Part shown: positions 57,235 to 64,000 of the stretch, in pieces
How positions within the stretch are numbered: position 1 is the first letter of the stretch
Layout of the letters: each line of letters starts with the position of its first letter
From: Weissella soli
GTDB lineage: Bacteria > Bacillota > Bacilli > Lactobacillales > Lactobacillaceae
DNA: 64,000 bases
NCBI RefSeq assembly: GCF_001761545.1
Contig: NZ_CP017326.1
Coordinates: forward strand, 930,001 to 994,000
Reading direction: 5' to 3'
Made by a program: the position numbers and the translations under genes
Notes under the pieces: generated by a model
Database searches by the model: none
What the model saw: the letters and a program-made list of their open reading frames with translations, nothing else
Told to the model about the DNA's origin: nothing

Positions 57235-57822
57235 CTAATGTACGTTCCCTTTGTAATGGTCTTTCATGCCATGTGTAATTTCAGTCCGCACCTTACAAGG
57301 CACACCATAGGCGATAACGTTATCTGGTATATCCCTTGTAACTACACTTCCAGCCCCAATCACCACATTATCACCAATACTGACACCAGGAACAACCACC
57401 GAGCCTGCACCTATCCAACAATTTTTTCCGATATGAATAGGTAAATTATATTGATTCTTCTCTTCACGTAATTTTGGATCGAGCGGATGCCCCGCCGTGG
57501 CGAGGGTTACATTAGGGCCAATCATAGTATCACTATCGATATAAATATGAGTATCATCTACACATGTAAAATTAAAGTTAGCATAGACACCATCCCCCAG
57601 ATGAACATTTTGCCCACCCCAGTTCGCATAAAACGGTGGCTCAAAGTAATTATTCTTCCCTTGATCAGGGATAATTTGCTTAAAGATTGTGTTTCGCTTT
57701 TCAATTTCACTAGGTCGAGTATGGTTGAATTCGTACAATAAATCCAAGTATTTATTTTGTTCTTCAACTAATTCGTCTTCCTCTGGCAAATATAACTCCC
57801 CATTGTGCATTTGATCAATCAT
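57235..57822 (-). CDS. Maltose/galactoside O-acetyltransferase-like (left-handed beta-helix)
   Basis: 195 residues of the LbH_MAT_GAT family: N-terminal MHNGELYLPEEDELVEEQ and LLYEFNHTRPSE, then hexapeptide repeats GDGVYANFNFTCVDDTHIYI, IGPNVTLATAGHPLD (active-site His), IGKNCWIGAGSVVVPGVSIGDNVVIGAGSVVTRDIP. It acetylates sugars such as maltose or thiogalactosides. GGGGGG lies upstream of the ATG. With the GPH transporter it makes a two-gene sugar module between ArpU and HNH. Confidence 0.93.
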   Translation of the reverse strand: MIDQMHNGELYLPEEDELVEEQNKYLDLLYEFNHTRPSEIEKRNTIFKQIIPDQGKNNYFEPPFYANWGGQNVHLGDGVYANFNFTCVDDTHIYIDSDTMIGPNVTLATAGHPLDPKLREEKNQYNLPIHIGKNCWIGAGSVVVPGVSIGDNVVIGAGSVVTRDIPDNVIAYGVPCKVRTEITHGMKDHYKGNVH

Positions 57823-57889
57823 TCTAGTTTTCCCCCCGCAAATAGATTAGCTTGATTTTATCATTTAATCCATTTCTAGAAATTAAAAA

Positions 57890-57903
57890 TGAAAGCGCTT
57901 AAT
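57890..57903. promoter_or_regulatory. cre-like site upstream of the acetyltransferase gene
   Basis: TGAAAGCGCTTAAT, close to the CcpA consensus TGWAANCGNTNWCA, 70 bases before the start. It suggests catabolite control of the sugar module. Confidence 0.5.
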
Positions 57904-57910
57904 CAATTTA

Positions 57911-58321
57911 TTAAACATTTTCGTTTATTTCAAATGGTTCCAACAACCCCGGAAAACTCTGATCAAACAACCTCGCAAACCACTCATATGCTTCTTTACG
58001 TTTATTAGCGATCCAACCATGTGAGTATCCACTGATCATCTCAATCTCAAGCCAGGTTCGACCTTCTAAACGCCACTGTAACACATTCCTACCGCGCTTG
58101 GCTGGAATGCTCCTTACGACTGCATTCACCGCTTCGACAATCATGCTAGCATGGGCGATATTTGTTAACTTATCCAATTGCGCATTATTAGTCGAACCAC
58201 TACGTGGCATATCGCTAATTTCAGGTGACCTAATCAAATCCTTCATGTTAGCGAGCGCAACGTACATCTCAAAATCGTGTTCAAAGAAATAATCCACATT
58301 CTCAACCGTATTACTGCCCAT
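57911..58321 (-). CDS. ArpU-family late transcriptional regulator
   Basis: 136 residues from the ATG at 58321 (GGAGGG upstream; a TTG at 58327 is also in frame). The region LQWRLEGRTWLEIEMISGYSHGWIANKRKEAYEWFARLF is a sigma-like HTH near the C-terminus, as in ArpU/RinA-type activators of phage late genes. It ends the early region, as these genes usually do. Confidence 0.88.
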   Translation of the reverse strand: MGSNTVENVDYFFEHDFEMYVALANMKDLIRSPEISDMPRSGSTNNAQLDKLTNIAHASMIVEAVNAVVRSIPAKRGRNVLQWRLEGRTWLEIEMISGYSHGWIANKRKEAYEWFARLFDQSFPGLLEPFEINENV

Positions 58322-58399
58322 GTCCAACCCTCCACATGCTATACTAATAAGTATTCAAATCACTAGTTAGCCTGCGTGTTCCGTGGGCTTTTTTTATAC

Positions 58400-58594
58400 T
58401 TATTCATTCCCGATTTTGAAAATTTCAACATCAATTGAATCCACTGACTCCAATACTTTGAATAAATCAGTTGCCCTACTCAATGTCATTCGTTTAGCGA
58501 GTTCTTGACTCAACACCCAATCATCACCAGACCAGTAGCGTCCTATCAGCTTTATAACCCTGTTTTTGTTTAATTTACTCATTCGTTTCACCAC
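58400..58594 (-). CDS. Hypothetical phage protein (64 aa)
   Basis: Small basic-start protein, MVKRMSKLNKNRVIKLIGRYW, ending EIFKIGNE. Start may be GTG at 58594 or ATG at 58582. It overlaps the next upstream ORF by seven bases. Function unknown. Confidence 0.6.
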   Translation of the reverse strand: MVKRMSKLNKNRVIKLIGRYWSGDDWVLSQELAKRMTLSRATDLFKVLESVDSIDVEIFKIGNE

Positions 58595-58749
58595 TCTTCG
58601 CGCCAGTCAAGTGGCACTACCTTCATTATCTGATAAGCCTTACCATGATAGGTGGACAGCAGTGCTTTCCGATCGTTGCCATATGCCTGAATTTCATCTG
58701 TATTTAAATTAAACACAATGTATTTCGCTATGTTACTGGTTTTAATCAT
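58588..58749 (-). CDS. Hypothetical phage protein (53 aa)
   Basis: Hand-read minus ORF from ATG 58749 to TGA 58588-58590; starts MIKTSNIAKYIVFNLNTDEI and ends PLDWREEW. It overlaps its neighbours on both sides (start 8 bases inside the upstream gene, end inside the next), so it fits a tightly packed phage operon and fills an otherwise empty gap. Function unknown. Confidence 0.6.
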   Translation of the reverse strand: MIKTSNIAKYIVFNLNTDEIQAYGNDRKALLSTYHGKAYQIMKVVPLDWREEW

Positions 58750-58930
58750 TGCCCACCTCCGCACGTTTTAATCTATCTGCCTGCCGTAATGCCTCTTCTT
58801 CTAAAGAAATATAGAGAGCGCCATTGTAATTAGTGCTCCATCGTCCATCGCGATTATAGATTTCAGTCTTTTTGTTCTCTCGATGACGTTCTATTCTATA
58901 TCCATTACCCTGTCTGACGATTTTAATCAT
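58742..58930 (-). CDS. Hypothetical phage protein (62 aa)
   Basis: Begins MIKIVRQGNGYRIERHRENKK and is strongly charged throughout, ending in a helical LEEEALRQADRLKRAEVGND. Function unknown; part of the early-gene operon. Confidence 0.6.
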   Translation of the reverse strand: MIKIVRQGNGYRIERHRENKKTEIYNRDGRWSTNYNGALYISLEEEALRQADRLKRAEVGND

Positions 58931-58968
58931 CTGAATACCTCATTATTATTTTTGATTTTTTAACACAT

Positions 58969-59370
58969 TTAGATTTGCTTACCTACATGAATTTCAACAC
59001 GTGGATTCGTCTTATCGATTGTAATAAATGTATGTCTGATATCAGACACTTGATCTAGATTGTCGTTTTTGATGATATTAGCATGTTGAGCCGCATCAAA
59101 TATGAATTTTTGCATAAAACTTATGTTGTCTAGATCCGTCCGCTTATCTTTCAGATACCAACTGAAATGCCAGTATGTCTCATCACTAGCAACTTTACGC
59201 TGATTTAAAATCGGTACAATCCTATTCTCAACCCGCTTCTTATATCCAGATGCCGTGTACATACCTCTTTTAGCTCGTGAAACTAGATTCCATTGATTGA
59301 GCGTCAATAGGCGAGGCTTCTGTTTTATAGATACTGTGAATGCATCTAGAGGAATGGTTACATTCATCAT
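58969..59370 (-). CDS. RusA-like Holliday junction resolvase
   Basis: 133 residues. The central TDLDNISFMQKFIFDAAQ and NIIKNDNLDQVSDI pattern (Asp-x-Asp then Asp) matches the RusA catalytic region, and IHVGKQI closes the protein. It resolves recombination intermediates, in keeping with RecT encoded upstream. The ATG overlaps the previous stop. Confidence 0.85.
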   Translation of the reverse strand: MMNVTIPLDAFTVSIKQKPRLLTLNQWNLVSRAKRGMYTASGYKKRVENRIVPILNQRKVASDETYWHFSWYLKDKRTDLDNISFMQKFIFDAAQHANIIKNDNLDQVSDIRHTFITIDKTNPRVEIHVGKQI

Positions 59371-59564
59371 TCATACACCCTGAACAGATCGTCATAATCG
59401 TTACTCTCAACCTGTCGAAACTTAATGCCATTTTGTGTCAGCAATTTTGATTTATTTGGGGAGAATCTCACTAATGTGGGCAAATCATCATGCTTCTTTG
59501 CCTTAGCAATTTCAAGTTCGATCTGCGCGATCGTCATTTCATCTTTGATCCTTATCTGTTTCAT
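59367..59564 (-). CDS. Hypothetical phage protein (65 aa)
   Basis: Begins MKQIRIKDEMTIAQIELEIA. Charged and mostly helical. Overlaps rusA by four bases, so coupled to it. Function unknown. Confidence 0.6.
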   Translation of the reverse strand: MKQIRIKDEMTIAQIELEIAKAKKHDDLPTLVRFSPNKSKLLTQNGIKFRQVESNDYDDLFRVYE

Positions 59565-59611
59565 AGTTATCCCTCGCTTTGTAATGGCTCATTAGATATG
59601 TTTTAAGATAT

Positions 59612-60310
59612 TTATTCTGGTTTATAACCTGCTGGGATGAATGCTTTCAATGGCAACAGGATTTTAACGATGTCTGATCCAGCGTAGATACCATCTTTGT
59701 CAACATTGGTTAGGATCTGATAGATGGTATCACCAAGCCGTTGCTCCTTCTTTGCTTCAACATGATCAAGAATGGTCTGCTTACTCAAATCCAATTCATG
59801 TAACCTCACAGCGTCTTGAAGTACCTTCTTACCTCTAGCATTCAAGTTACCAGTTTGTGTCCAAAACTCTTCGTTGGTAATGGTGACACCCTCGATATTT
59901 TCGGCTAGGAATTCGCCCACCATCCAATTACGGGTTACGAAGAATTCTTCAAGATAGGCTTGGGCCTTCTCCAAATATTCCCGCTTATGAGCTTGACGAT
60001 AGCTAGCCGTCTCTGCGTCATATCCTAGAACCAACTCTTCAGCCAGCTCTGCGATCATATGAAGTTCTGGAACGCTAACATCTAAACGTTGCTCTTGCAG
60101 CTTTAGCCATTCTCTCCTAGCCTTCCCAGCTAGTGTCTTTAAGCGATTAATCTCTGCACGATGCTTCTTCGCGACCTTATAAGATTCTGAGCTGTCACCT
60201 ACTTCCAGAACAACCTGTTCATTAAGCCAGTTAAGTACATCATGTGCACCGATGAATTCACCGGTTTCATTAATGCTTAATTCAGGGATCACTTCAATAA
60301 TTTCGGGCAT
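59612..60310 (-). CDS. DUF1351 phage protein
   Basis: 232 residues from the ATG at 60310 (GGAGGG upstream, start follows the recT stop). Long helical segments YKVAKKHRAEINRLKTLAGKARREWLKLQ and the QAHKREYLEKAQAYLEEFF region are typical of DUF1351, which lies next to RecT in many lactic-acid-bacterium phages and is thought to take part in the recombination module. Function not established. Confidence 0.82.
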   Translation of the reverse strand: MPEIIEVIPELSINETGEFIGAHDVLNWLNEQVVLEVGDSSESYKVAKKHRAEINRLKTLAGKARREWLKLQEQRLDVSVPELHMIAELAEELVLGYDAETASYRQAHKREYLEKAQAYLEEFFVTRNWMVGEFLAENIEGVTITNEEFWTQTGNLNARGKKVLQDAVRLHELDLSKQTILDHVEAKKEQRLGDTIYQILTNVDKDGIYAGSDIVKILLPLKAFIPAGYKPE

Positions 60311-60311
60311 A

Positions 60312-61136
60312 TTACATCCCTCCAAAGAATTCATCGGCTAAATTAGTTAGTTCCTGTGTTGGATCAACTGCCTGACTAGCAAACACGTCCTCATTGGACG
60401 CCTGCGCTTGATTTGATAATTGTGGCATTTCTGTATGTTTGTCATTCAAAAGCTGCTTAGTGCCCTGTTCTGTGTCGAATGGTGTGATGTCAATGGCTTG
60501 TGTGTATTCAACCTCTGTGTCCTCTGCAATTGCTCGTGCCATTTCAGTAGACTTTGGCGCATACTGCAAGATTGATTTCAGAACAGTTTTCAAAGCCATT
60601 GCTTCAAAATCGGTAGACCATGGTCCACTTTTTGACTTCGAGAACTTATTTTTATGATCTTCCACACGCTTTTTTGACCAGTACTCCGCTTTACGGAAAC
60701 CAGTAACTAATTCAAAGAACGCATAGTAGCCAACTACCTGACCAGTCTCTTCGCCCTCATGGATCAGCTCTTGGGTATACTTGTCCCACTTTGGATTTTC
60801 ACCTTCATAAACCGGGACTGCGCCAAACGCCTTCATTTGGCCAGAACGCATAGCTAATTGGATTAGGCCCTTATAACCAAGTTGGAATTGTGCAGCACCC
60901 TTATATGGCACTAGATACGCCTCACCCATTGAAGGTAACAATGAGAGACCTAATGCACTCGCCTTAGTTGCCTCCACTATGATTGAACTCAGTGTGGCTT
61001 TTTCGAGTGCTGGATTTCCCATAATTGAAATAGCTACCTCGCCAGCGAACGCCTTAGCATGTTGACCGGCTGTTGCCTCAAACTGTGCGACCACCTCATC
61101 GCTCTTCAGTTGTGCTATTAATTGATTCTTTGCCAT
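60312..61136 (-). CDS. recT: RecT single-strand annealing protein
   Basis: 274 residues. AISIMGNPALEKATLSSIIVEATKASALGLSLLPSMGEAYLVPY and QFQLGYKGLIQLAMRSGQMKAF are the RecT hallmark regions; later EEYTQAIDI-type acidic tail. Anneals single strands during phage recombination and replication. GGGGAG precedes the ATG. No RecE/YqaJ exonuclease gene is visible beside it. Confidence 0.93.
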   Translation of the reverse strand: MAKNQLIAQLKSDEVVAQFEATAGQHAKAFAGEVAISIMGNPALEKATLSSIIVEATKASALGLSLLPSMGEAYLVPYKGAAQFQLGYKGLIQLAMRSGQMKAFGAVPVYEGENPKWDKYTQELIHEGEETGQVVGYYAFFELVTGFRKAEYWSKKRVEDHKNKFSKSKSGPWSTDFEAMALKTVLKSILQYAPKSTEMARAIAEDTEVEYTQAIDITPFDTEQGTKQLLNDKHTEMPQLSNQAQASNEDVFASQAVDPTQELTNLADEFFGGM

Positions 61137-61338
61137 TTTATTTTCTCCCCAATTTGTGATATATTATTTGTGTCCAATATTCTTTATTACATACCCTGAT
61201 CGTTGATAAACGTTCAGGGTATTTTCACGTAGAACACTCTTTTAATTCCAGAAATTTTATGATACTATTTTAGATATCCTATCTCCTAGGCCTTGTTAAT
61301 TGCAGATAACAAGGCTTTTTTTGTCTAGTTTTACTAAT
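61137..61338 (+). other. Gap with two plus-oriented hairpins
   Basis: CCCTGAtCGTT/AACGtTCAGGG (61193-61217, then TATTTTC) and GCCTTGTTA/TAACAAGGC (61291-61316, then TTTTTTT). Their T runs point to plus-strand transcription although flanking genes are on the minus strand, so a short antisense or stand-alone RNA is possible. No ORF seen. Confidence 0.4.
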
Positions 61339-61953
61339 CTATGTGCTGTGATGATGTGTAAAATTCAACTTCAAATACATAAGTAATTCATTTCCCCGTG
61401 TTAAATCACTTGGCCAATGTAATTTTTCTAAAACAGTAATACGTGCTAAGGCCATGACATCAGCTTTGTTGCCACCTTTATAGGTGGTTTTTTCTTTGCT
61501 CATTTGTAGATCCAATAGGCCTAAATTTTCTTCACTGTACGTTGTATCTTTGAATTTCTGAAACACCAGATCAGCGACACGATTCGCCTGCGTACTGATT
61601 TCATCATCGTCCAACGTGAAGTTGGTTGCCTCAACATGTTGTCCTGGCCCTAGTCTGGGTTGCTTGGCTTTGTCCGCTTTATCTTGCTCATACTTGATTA
61701 CGTCGTCGCTATCCAATAGACCAGCGCTAATATATTCATCCACCGTTTGTTGAATCGACAACGTCGTTTTCCAGTTGTTCGCTTTAGCCTTTTTAATCGC
61801 GATAATCACGATCTTAGCTGCATCCTTATCTGTCTTAAAGGCCTGTTCAGCATCATTCATGATGCGTTTCAAATCTTGGTTTGTTAAGCCATTAAATTTG
61901 ATATTAGTCTTTTGAAATTCATGAACAATTTGTTGAAAATAATCTTGAATCAA
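61339..61953 (-). CDS. Phage replication-region protein with possible DnaD-like domain
   Basis: 204 residues, TTG start with AAAGGAG upstream. The stretch KIVIIAIKKAKANNWKTTLS followed by IQQTVDEYISAGLLDSDDV resembles the DnaB/DnaD C-terminal helical domain; the last 70 residues look helical and are of unknown fold. It follows the wHTH protein, so it may serve in replication initiation as a separate half of the usual fused protein. Weak assignment. Confidence 0.5.
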   Translation of the reverse strand: MIQDYFQQIVHEFQKTNIKFNGLTNQDLKRIMNDAEQAFKTDKDAAKIVIIAIKKAKANNWKTTLSIQQTVDEYISAGLLDSDDVIKYEQDKADKAKQPRLGPGQHVEATNFTLDDDEISTQANRVADLVFQKFKDTTYSEENLGLLDLQMSKEKTTYKGGNKADVMALARITVLEKLHWPSDLTRGNELLMYLKLNFTHHHST

Positions 61954-61978
61954 TTAGTTAGTCTCCTTTCTGTTCGAA

Positions 61979-62008
61979 CATACTAACTAAATTGGGCATA
62001 CTAACTAA
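61979..62008. repeat. Direct repeats CATACTAACTAA in the replication region
   Basis: Two perfect 12-base copies (61979-61990 and 61997-62008) in the gap between the two replication genes, with additional ACTAA-type words around. Possible iterons of a phage origin. Confidence 0.5.
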
Positions 62009-62047
62009 CTAATAACGGTTATCTTTAATTAATTAGTACTTGGTTAT

Positions 62048-62431
62048 TCAGTCCTTAGTATTATTAGTCTTTAGTAGCTCGACGTTTTGCACATCTGCAA
62101 ATTGCACATCTGCAAAACCGCAATCTGCGATTTTGAAATCTGAGACTTCCTTCACCCACTCCTTGAAATTCTTCTTTTCATCCAGAATTTTTGTCGTTCT
62201 GGCATATCCCTGAGTTTCCAATTCTTTCCATGCTGATCTTGTTGATCGCTCACCATCTGTCGAATGTTCTGTTAATTCTTCAAAATAGATCTTCCAGTCA
62301 TCAGGTAAACTCATGATGTAGCTTAACAATCCTTTAGCTTTTAGGGACAAGTTTTCATCCCTTAAAAAATCGTTGCTGATGATCGTGAAATTATCCCCAG
62401 AGCGCTTTCTCCTAATACTTTGAGACATCAC
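62048..62431 (-). CDS. Winged-helix replication initiation protein (short)
   Basis: 127 residues. FTIISNDFLRDENLSLKAKGLLSYIMSLPDDW is the standard wHTH N-domain of phage replisome organisers, followed by a linker with a FADVQ repeat and ending KTNNTKD. Full-length relatives continue into a DnaD-type domain; here the protein stops and a separate gene follows. ATG overlaps the previous stop. Confidence 0.78.
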   Translation of the reverse strand: MMSQSIRRKRSGDNFTIISNDFLRDENLSLKAKGLLSYIMSLPDDWKIYFEELTEHSTDGERSTRSAWKELETQGYARTTKILDEKKNFKEWVKEVSDFKIADCGFADVQFADVQNVELLKTNNTKD

Positions 62432-62592
62432 AATTTCTCCATTTCGCTTCCAATTTCATAAATTTTTATTTGCAACTCTTCGCGTTCCTGATCTAATTCT
62501 TCAAGTTCACTTTCAAGTGTTTCTTTTTCTTCAGCTAGTCCCTGCCACCGACTATCGTCATCTGGCTCTAAATCGTACGGTGCTACTGCCAT
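62428..62592 (-). CDS. Hypothetical coiled-coil phage protein (54 aa)
   Basis: From the ATG at 62592 (AGGTGG upstream): MAVAPYDLEPDDDSRWQGL, then an acidic heptad-like coiled coil rich in Glu/Leu. Overlaps the wHTH gene by four bases. Function unknown. Confidence 0.55.
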   Translation of the reverse strand: MAVAPYDLEPDDDSRWQGLAEEKETLESELEELDQEREELQIKIYEIGSEMEKL

Positions 62593-62600
62593 AATTCCAC

Positions 62601-62807
62601 CTACTTCCATTCATCAATCTCTTTAAATTCGTTCATATCGATATCAAGCAAGATGGCAAGCTTAACCATGGACTTGATTGTGGGATTTGCATTCGCGTTC
62701 AGTAGCGAATCTAACGTTCCGGAACCTAAGTTTGTTCCTTGCCTAATCTTAGATACTGAATAATCCTTTTCATTTATGTGTTTACGTACTATTTCACTAA
62801 TTGTCAT
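62601..62807 (-). CDS. XRE-family HTH regulator (Cro-like)
   Basis: 68 residues consisting of one HTH domain: DYSVSKIRQGTNLGSGTLDSLLN (helices 2-3) and SMVKLAILLDIDMNEFKEID. Likely a transcription regulator of the early phage promoters. It is divergent from a plus-strand YjzC-like gene, with a strong inverted repeat between them. Confidence 0.85.
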   Translation of the reverse strand: MTISEIVRKHINEKDYSVSKIRQGTNLGSGTLDSLLNANANPTIKSMVKLAILLDIDMNEFKEIDEWK

Positions 62808-62872
62808 ATAACTAACTCCTTGTTATATTTTTGATATTTTTTATTAGTCCAAATTTTGATAAGATATAGTTA

Positions 62873-62915
62873 CTCACAAGATTTAACACTGATGATACCA
62901 AGATAATCTTGTGAG
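62873..62915. repeat. 11-bp inverted repeat in the divergent region
   Basis: CTCACAAGATT (62873-62883) and AATCTTGTGAG (62905-62915), perfect arms, 21-base spacer. Lies between the XRE gene and the YjzC-like gene; candidate operator or leader hairpin. Confidence 0.7.
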
Positions 62916-62938
62916 ATTACTCAGAAAGGAGAATTTCA

Positions 62939-63103
62939 ATGTCAAAGATTATTAAGCCCGGCTCTGACAATCAAAGGCCTGGCTCATACCATGAAGTTGG
63001 GCCACGTGGTGGTTCAGTTCCAGACGGCCATAACGCCACAATAGACTCTGGCGATAGGCTTCCACCAACTACCAAAAAAGGTAACGGATGGATGCATAAT
63101 TAA
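62939..63103 (+). CDS. YjzC-like small protein (54 aa)
   Basis: Hand-read plus ORF, AAAGGAG upstream of the ATG. MSKIIKPGSDNQRPGSYHEV and GDRLPPTTKKGNGW match the YjzC family pattern (PGs..RPG.Y.E.GPRGG...GDRLPPT) known from Firmicutes. Function unknown. It is the only plus-strand gene in this part of the prophage and has its own terminator. Confidence 0.65.
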   Translation: MSKIIKPGSDNQRPGSYHEVGPRGGSVPDGHNATIDSGDRLPPTTKKGNGWMHN

Positions 63104-63110
63104 TCTAGGA

Positions 63111-63139
63111 AAACAGTTGGCTACATCCAGCTGTTTTTC
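63111..63139 (+). terminator. Terminator of the YjzC-like gene
   Basis: AAACAGTTGG (63111-63120) and CCAGCTGTTT (63127-63136) with a 6-base loop, then TT. Confidence 0.75.
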
Positions 63140-63258
63140 TTTACTCTTTTTCCATCGACATAATAGCGTTCACTAAATGCGATTGAACCAATTTGTAACC
63201 AACTCGTATAAGTCTCGTTACCTTTCTCTGAGTACCTTGTCATGTAGTGATGAATCAT
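63121..63258 (-). CDS. Small phage protein (45 aa)
   Basis: Minus ORF from ATG 63258, overlapping the stop of the upstream gene (ATGA), with AAAGGA upstream; begins MIHHYMTRYSEKGNETYTSW and ends VKKNSWM. Short proteins with this SEKG.ETYTSWLQ pattern occur in lactic-acid-bacterium prophages; role unknown. Confidence 0.6.
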   Translation of the reverse strand: MIHHYMTRYSEKGNETYTSWLQIGSIAFSERYYVDGKRVKKNSWM

Positions 63259-63425
63259 AGCAACCATCCTTTCCACAACCCATCTAACAAGACCAGCCCA
63301 GTAATGACATCCGCACCAGCAGCGCAGTCAAATAACAAACTGTGGATATCCAATGTGACGCCGACGGTGTACAGGAAGATCCCAAACAAAACAACTAAAA
63401 CACTCACTAACTTTTCGAAAAACAT
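63255..63425 (-). CDS. Small phage membrane protein (56 aa)
   Basis: From the ATG at 63425 (AGAGG upstream): MFFEKLVSVLVVLFGIFLYT, with a second hydrophobic stretch VITGLVLLDGLW. Coupled to the next small gene by an ATGA overlap. Function unknown. Confidence 0.6.
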   Translation of the reverse strand: MFFEKLVSVLVVLFGIFLYTVGVTLDIHSLLFDCAAGADVITGLVLLDGLWKGWLL

Positions 63426-63459
63426 ATGTTTACCTCTCAACATAACGGGGCCACACCCA

Positions 63460-63729
63460 TTAATTTTTGTGTTCTTTTATCCAATTACTTGATTCTTCAA
63501 TGTCGAAGTAGCGAGTGCCTTCCATCTGATGGAACGGCATCCCTTGCCTCACATATTTGATTAGCGTGTTATACGATATATGCATCTCCTTAGCAGCATC
63601 CATTGTTTTGAACATGCCACTAGATTGATGCCTATGTTCTAGTTCTTTAATCCTATTTTCTAAAGATGCCGTTGCCCTCCTAACAGCTTCATCCACTATC
63701 AAGCCAATTGCTTCGTTTATATTTGGCAT
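63460..63729 (-). CDS. Excisionase/DUF771-like helix-turn-helix protein
   Basis: 89 residues: helical N-terminus (EAVRRATASLENRIKELEHRHQ) and a MerR/excisionase-like DNA-binding end FKTMDAAKEMHISYNTLIKYVRQGMPFHQMEG followed by YFDIEESSNWIKEH. Typical of DUF771 proteins in phage early regions. Confidence 0.75.
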   Translation of the reverse strand: MPNINEAIGLIVDEAVRRATASLENRIKELEHRHQSSGMFKTMDAAKEMHISYNTLIKYVRQGMPFHQMEGTRYFDIEESSNWIKEHKN

Positions 63730-63746
63730 GTCTGGGCCTCCTACAG

Positions 63747-64000
63747 CTATTGCTGTTCACCAAGGAACTTATTAATAAAGTACTGCTGACCCTTGCCAGT
63801 CACCTTTGGCGTCTTGGTGGTAACGTTCACACCATTTGAATTGATATGGTTATGTTCCTTAATTTCGAATAACCCAAGCTCCATGCTTTTTTGCGTTGGC
63901 ATATTACGATCTGATCCCATACGTCGCACTAGATAGCCATTCTCCCGCAAATAAGTGAAGAGACGATTCTGTCCCATCTCTACGCCATTTTGTTTAAGCA
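63747..64000 (-). CDS. Phage antirepressor, KilAC domain (5' part beyond window)
   Basis: Minus frame open to the window edge. Visible part LKQNGVEMGQNRLFTYLREN, then YLVRRMGSDRNMPTQKSMELGLFEIKE, is the KilAC domain typical of antirepressor proteins. The N-terminal Bro/AntA-like half lies beyond 64,000. Confidence 0.88.
   Translation of the reverse strand, partial: LKQNGVEMGQNRLFTYLRENGYLVRRMGSDRNMPTQKSMELGLFEIKEHNHINSNGVNVTTKTPKVTGKGQQYFINKFLGEQQ

Noticed and set aside
1-64000. CRISPR arrays, restriction-modification or toxin-antitoxin systems
   Set aside because: No regularly spaced repeats, Cas, methylase, restriction or convincing toxin-antitoxin pairs were recognised in the window.

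Overview
The window looks like a chromosome segment of a lactic acid bacterium of the Leuconostocaceae branch of Lactobacillales. Weissella (confusa/cibaria-like) is my best guess: GatCAB amidotransferase, 6-phosphogluconate dehydrogenase, fumarate-type PyrD, a Prs2-like PRPP synthetase, a CBS-less IMP dehydrogenase, and moderate GC in host genes against a more AT-rich right half. The genus is inferred from protein flavour only; no 16S sequence is present.

Left half, about 1-30,250, is ordinary chromosome. On the minus strand: nadK (cut by the window edge) and relQ; gnd; a galactofuranose pair (glf plus a GT2 glycosyltransferase); the gatCAB operon; an RsmF-like rRNA methyltransferase with a HAD phosphatase and a tiny upstream-coupled ORF; and prs with an aldo/keto reductase. 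On the plus strand: pyrD, then a thiamine-precursor ECF transporter (ykoE-ykoD-ykoC) behind a TPP riboswitch with an intrinsic terminator, then a membrane GT2 polysaccharide synthase. Then come a C69 dipeptidase, yidC, a GNAT acetyltransferase, an isochorismatase-like hydrolase, adenine deaminase, and guaB behind a guanine-type purine riboswitch plus terminator. An MhqD/MhqO-like hydrolase and dioxygenase pair, a small membrane protein and yebC complete the region. Almost every transcription unit ends in a recognisable intrinsic terminator.

Right half, about 30,240 to the window end, is an integrated siphovirus-type prophage. It sits at the 3' end of tRNA-Ser(CGA), and the window ends before its lysogeny module (integrase and repressor not seen). 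Nearly all phage genes are on the minus strand. From right to left: KilAC antirepressor fragment, excisionase-like protein, small early genes, XRE repressor-like protein, wHTH replication protein, DnaD-like protein, RecT, DUF1351, RusA, ArpU, HNH endonuclease, P27-type small terminase, large terminase, portal, ClpP-like prohead protease, HK97 capsid, head-tail connectors, major tail protein, gpG/gpGT chaperones with a clear -1 slippery site, tape measure, Dit, a very large tail protein, two more tail proteins, GH25 endolysin and holin.

The prophage carries several cargo genes. Between the lysis cassette and the tRNA attachment site lie a Nudix hydrolase, a GGDEF diguanylate cyclase, an EAL phosphodiesterase and a GlsB/YeaQ membrane protein. 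A glycoside/pentoside (GPH) transporter and a maltose/galactoside-type acetyltransferase, with their own promoter, terminator and cre-like site, sit between ArpU and HNH. A uracil-DNA-glycosylase-superfamily gene is inserted on the opposite strand between HNH and TerS. A YjzC-like small gene is transcribed divergently from the XRE gene.

Most worth following up: the c-di-GMP synthesis/degradation pair as phage cargo, the sugar-transporter cargo, the tape measure gene split by one in-frame stop codon, the giant putative depolymerase-like tail protein, and a diverged second copy of the tRNA-Ser attachment region that points to an older integration at the same site.
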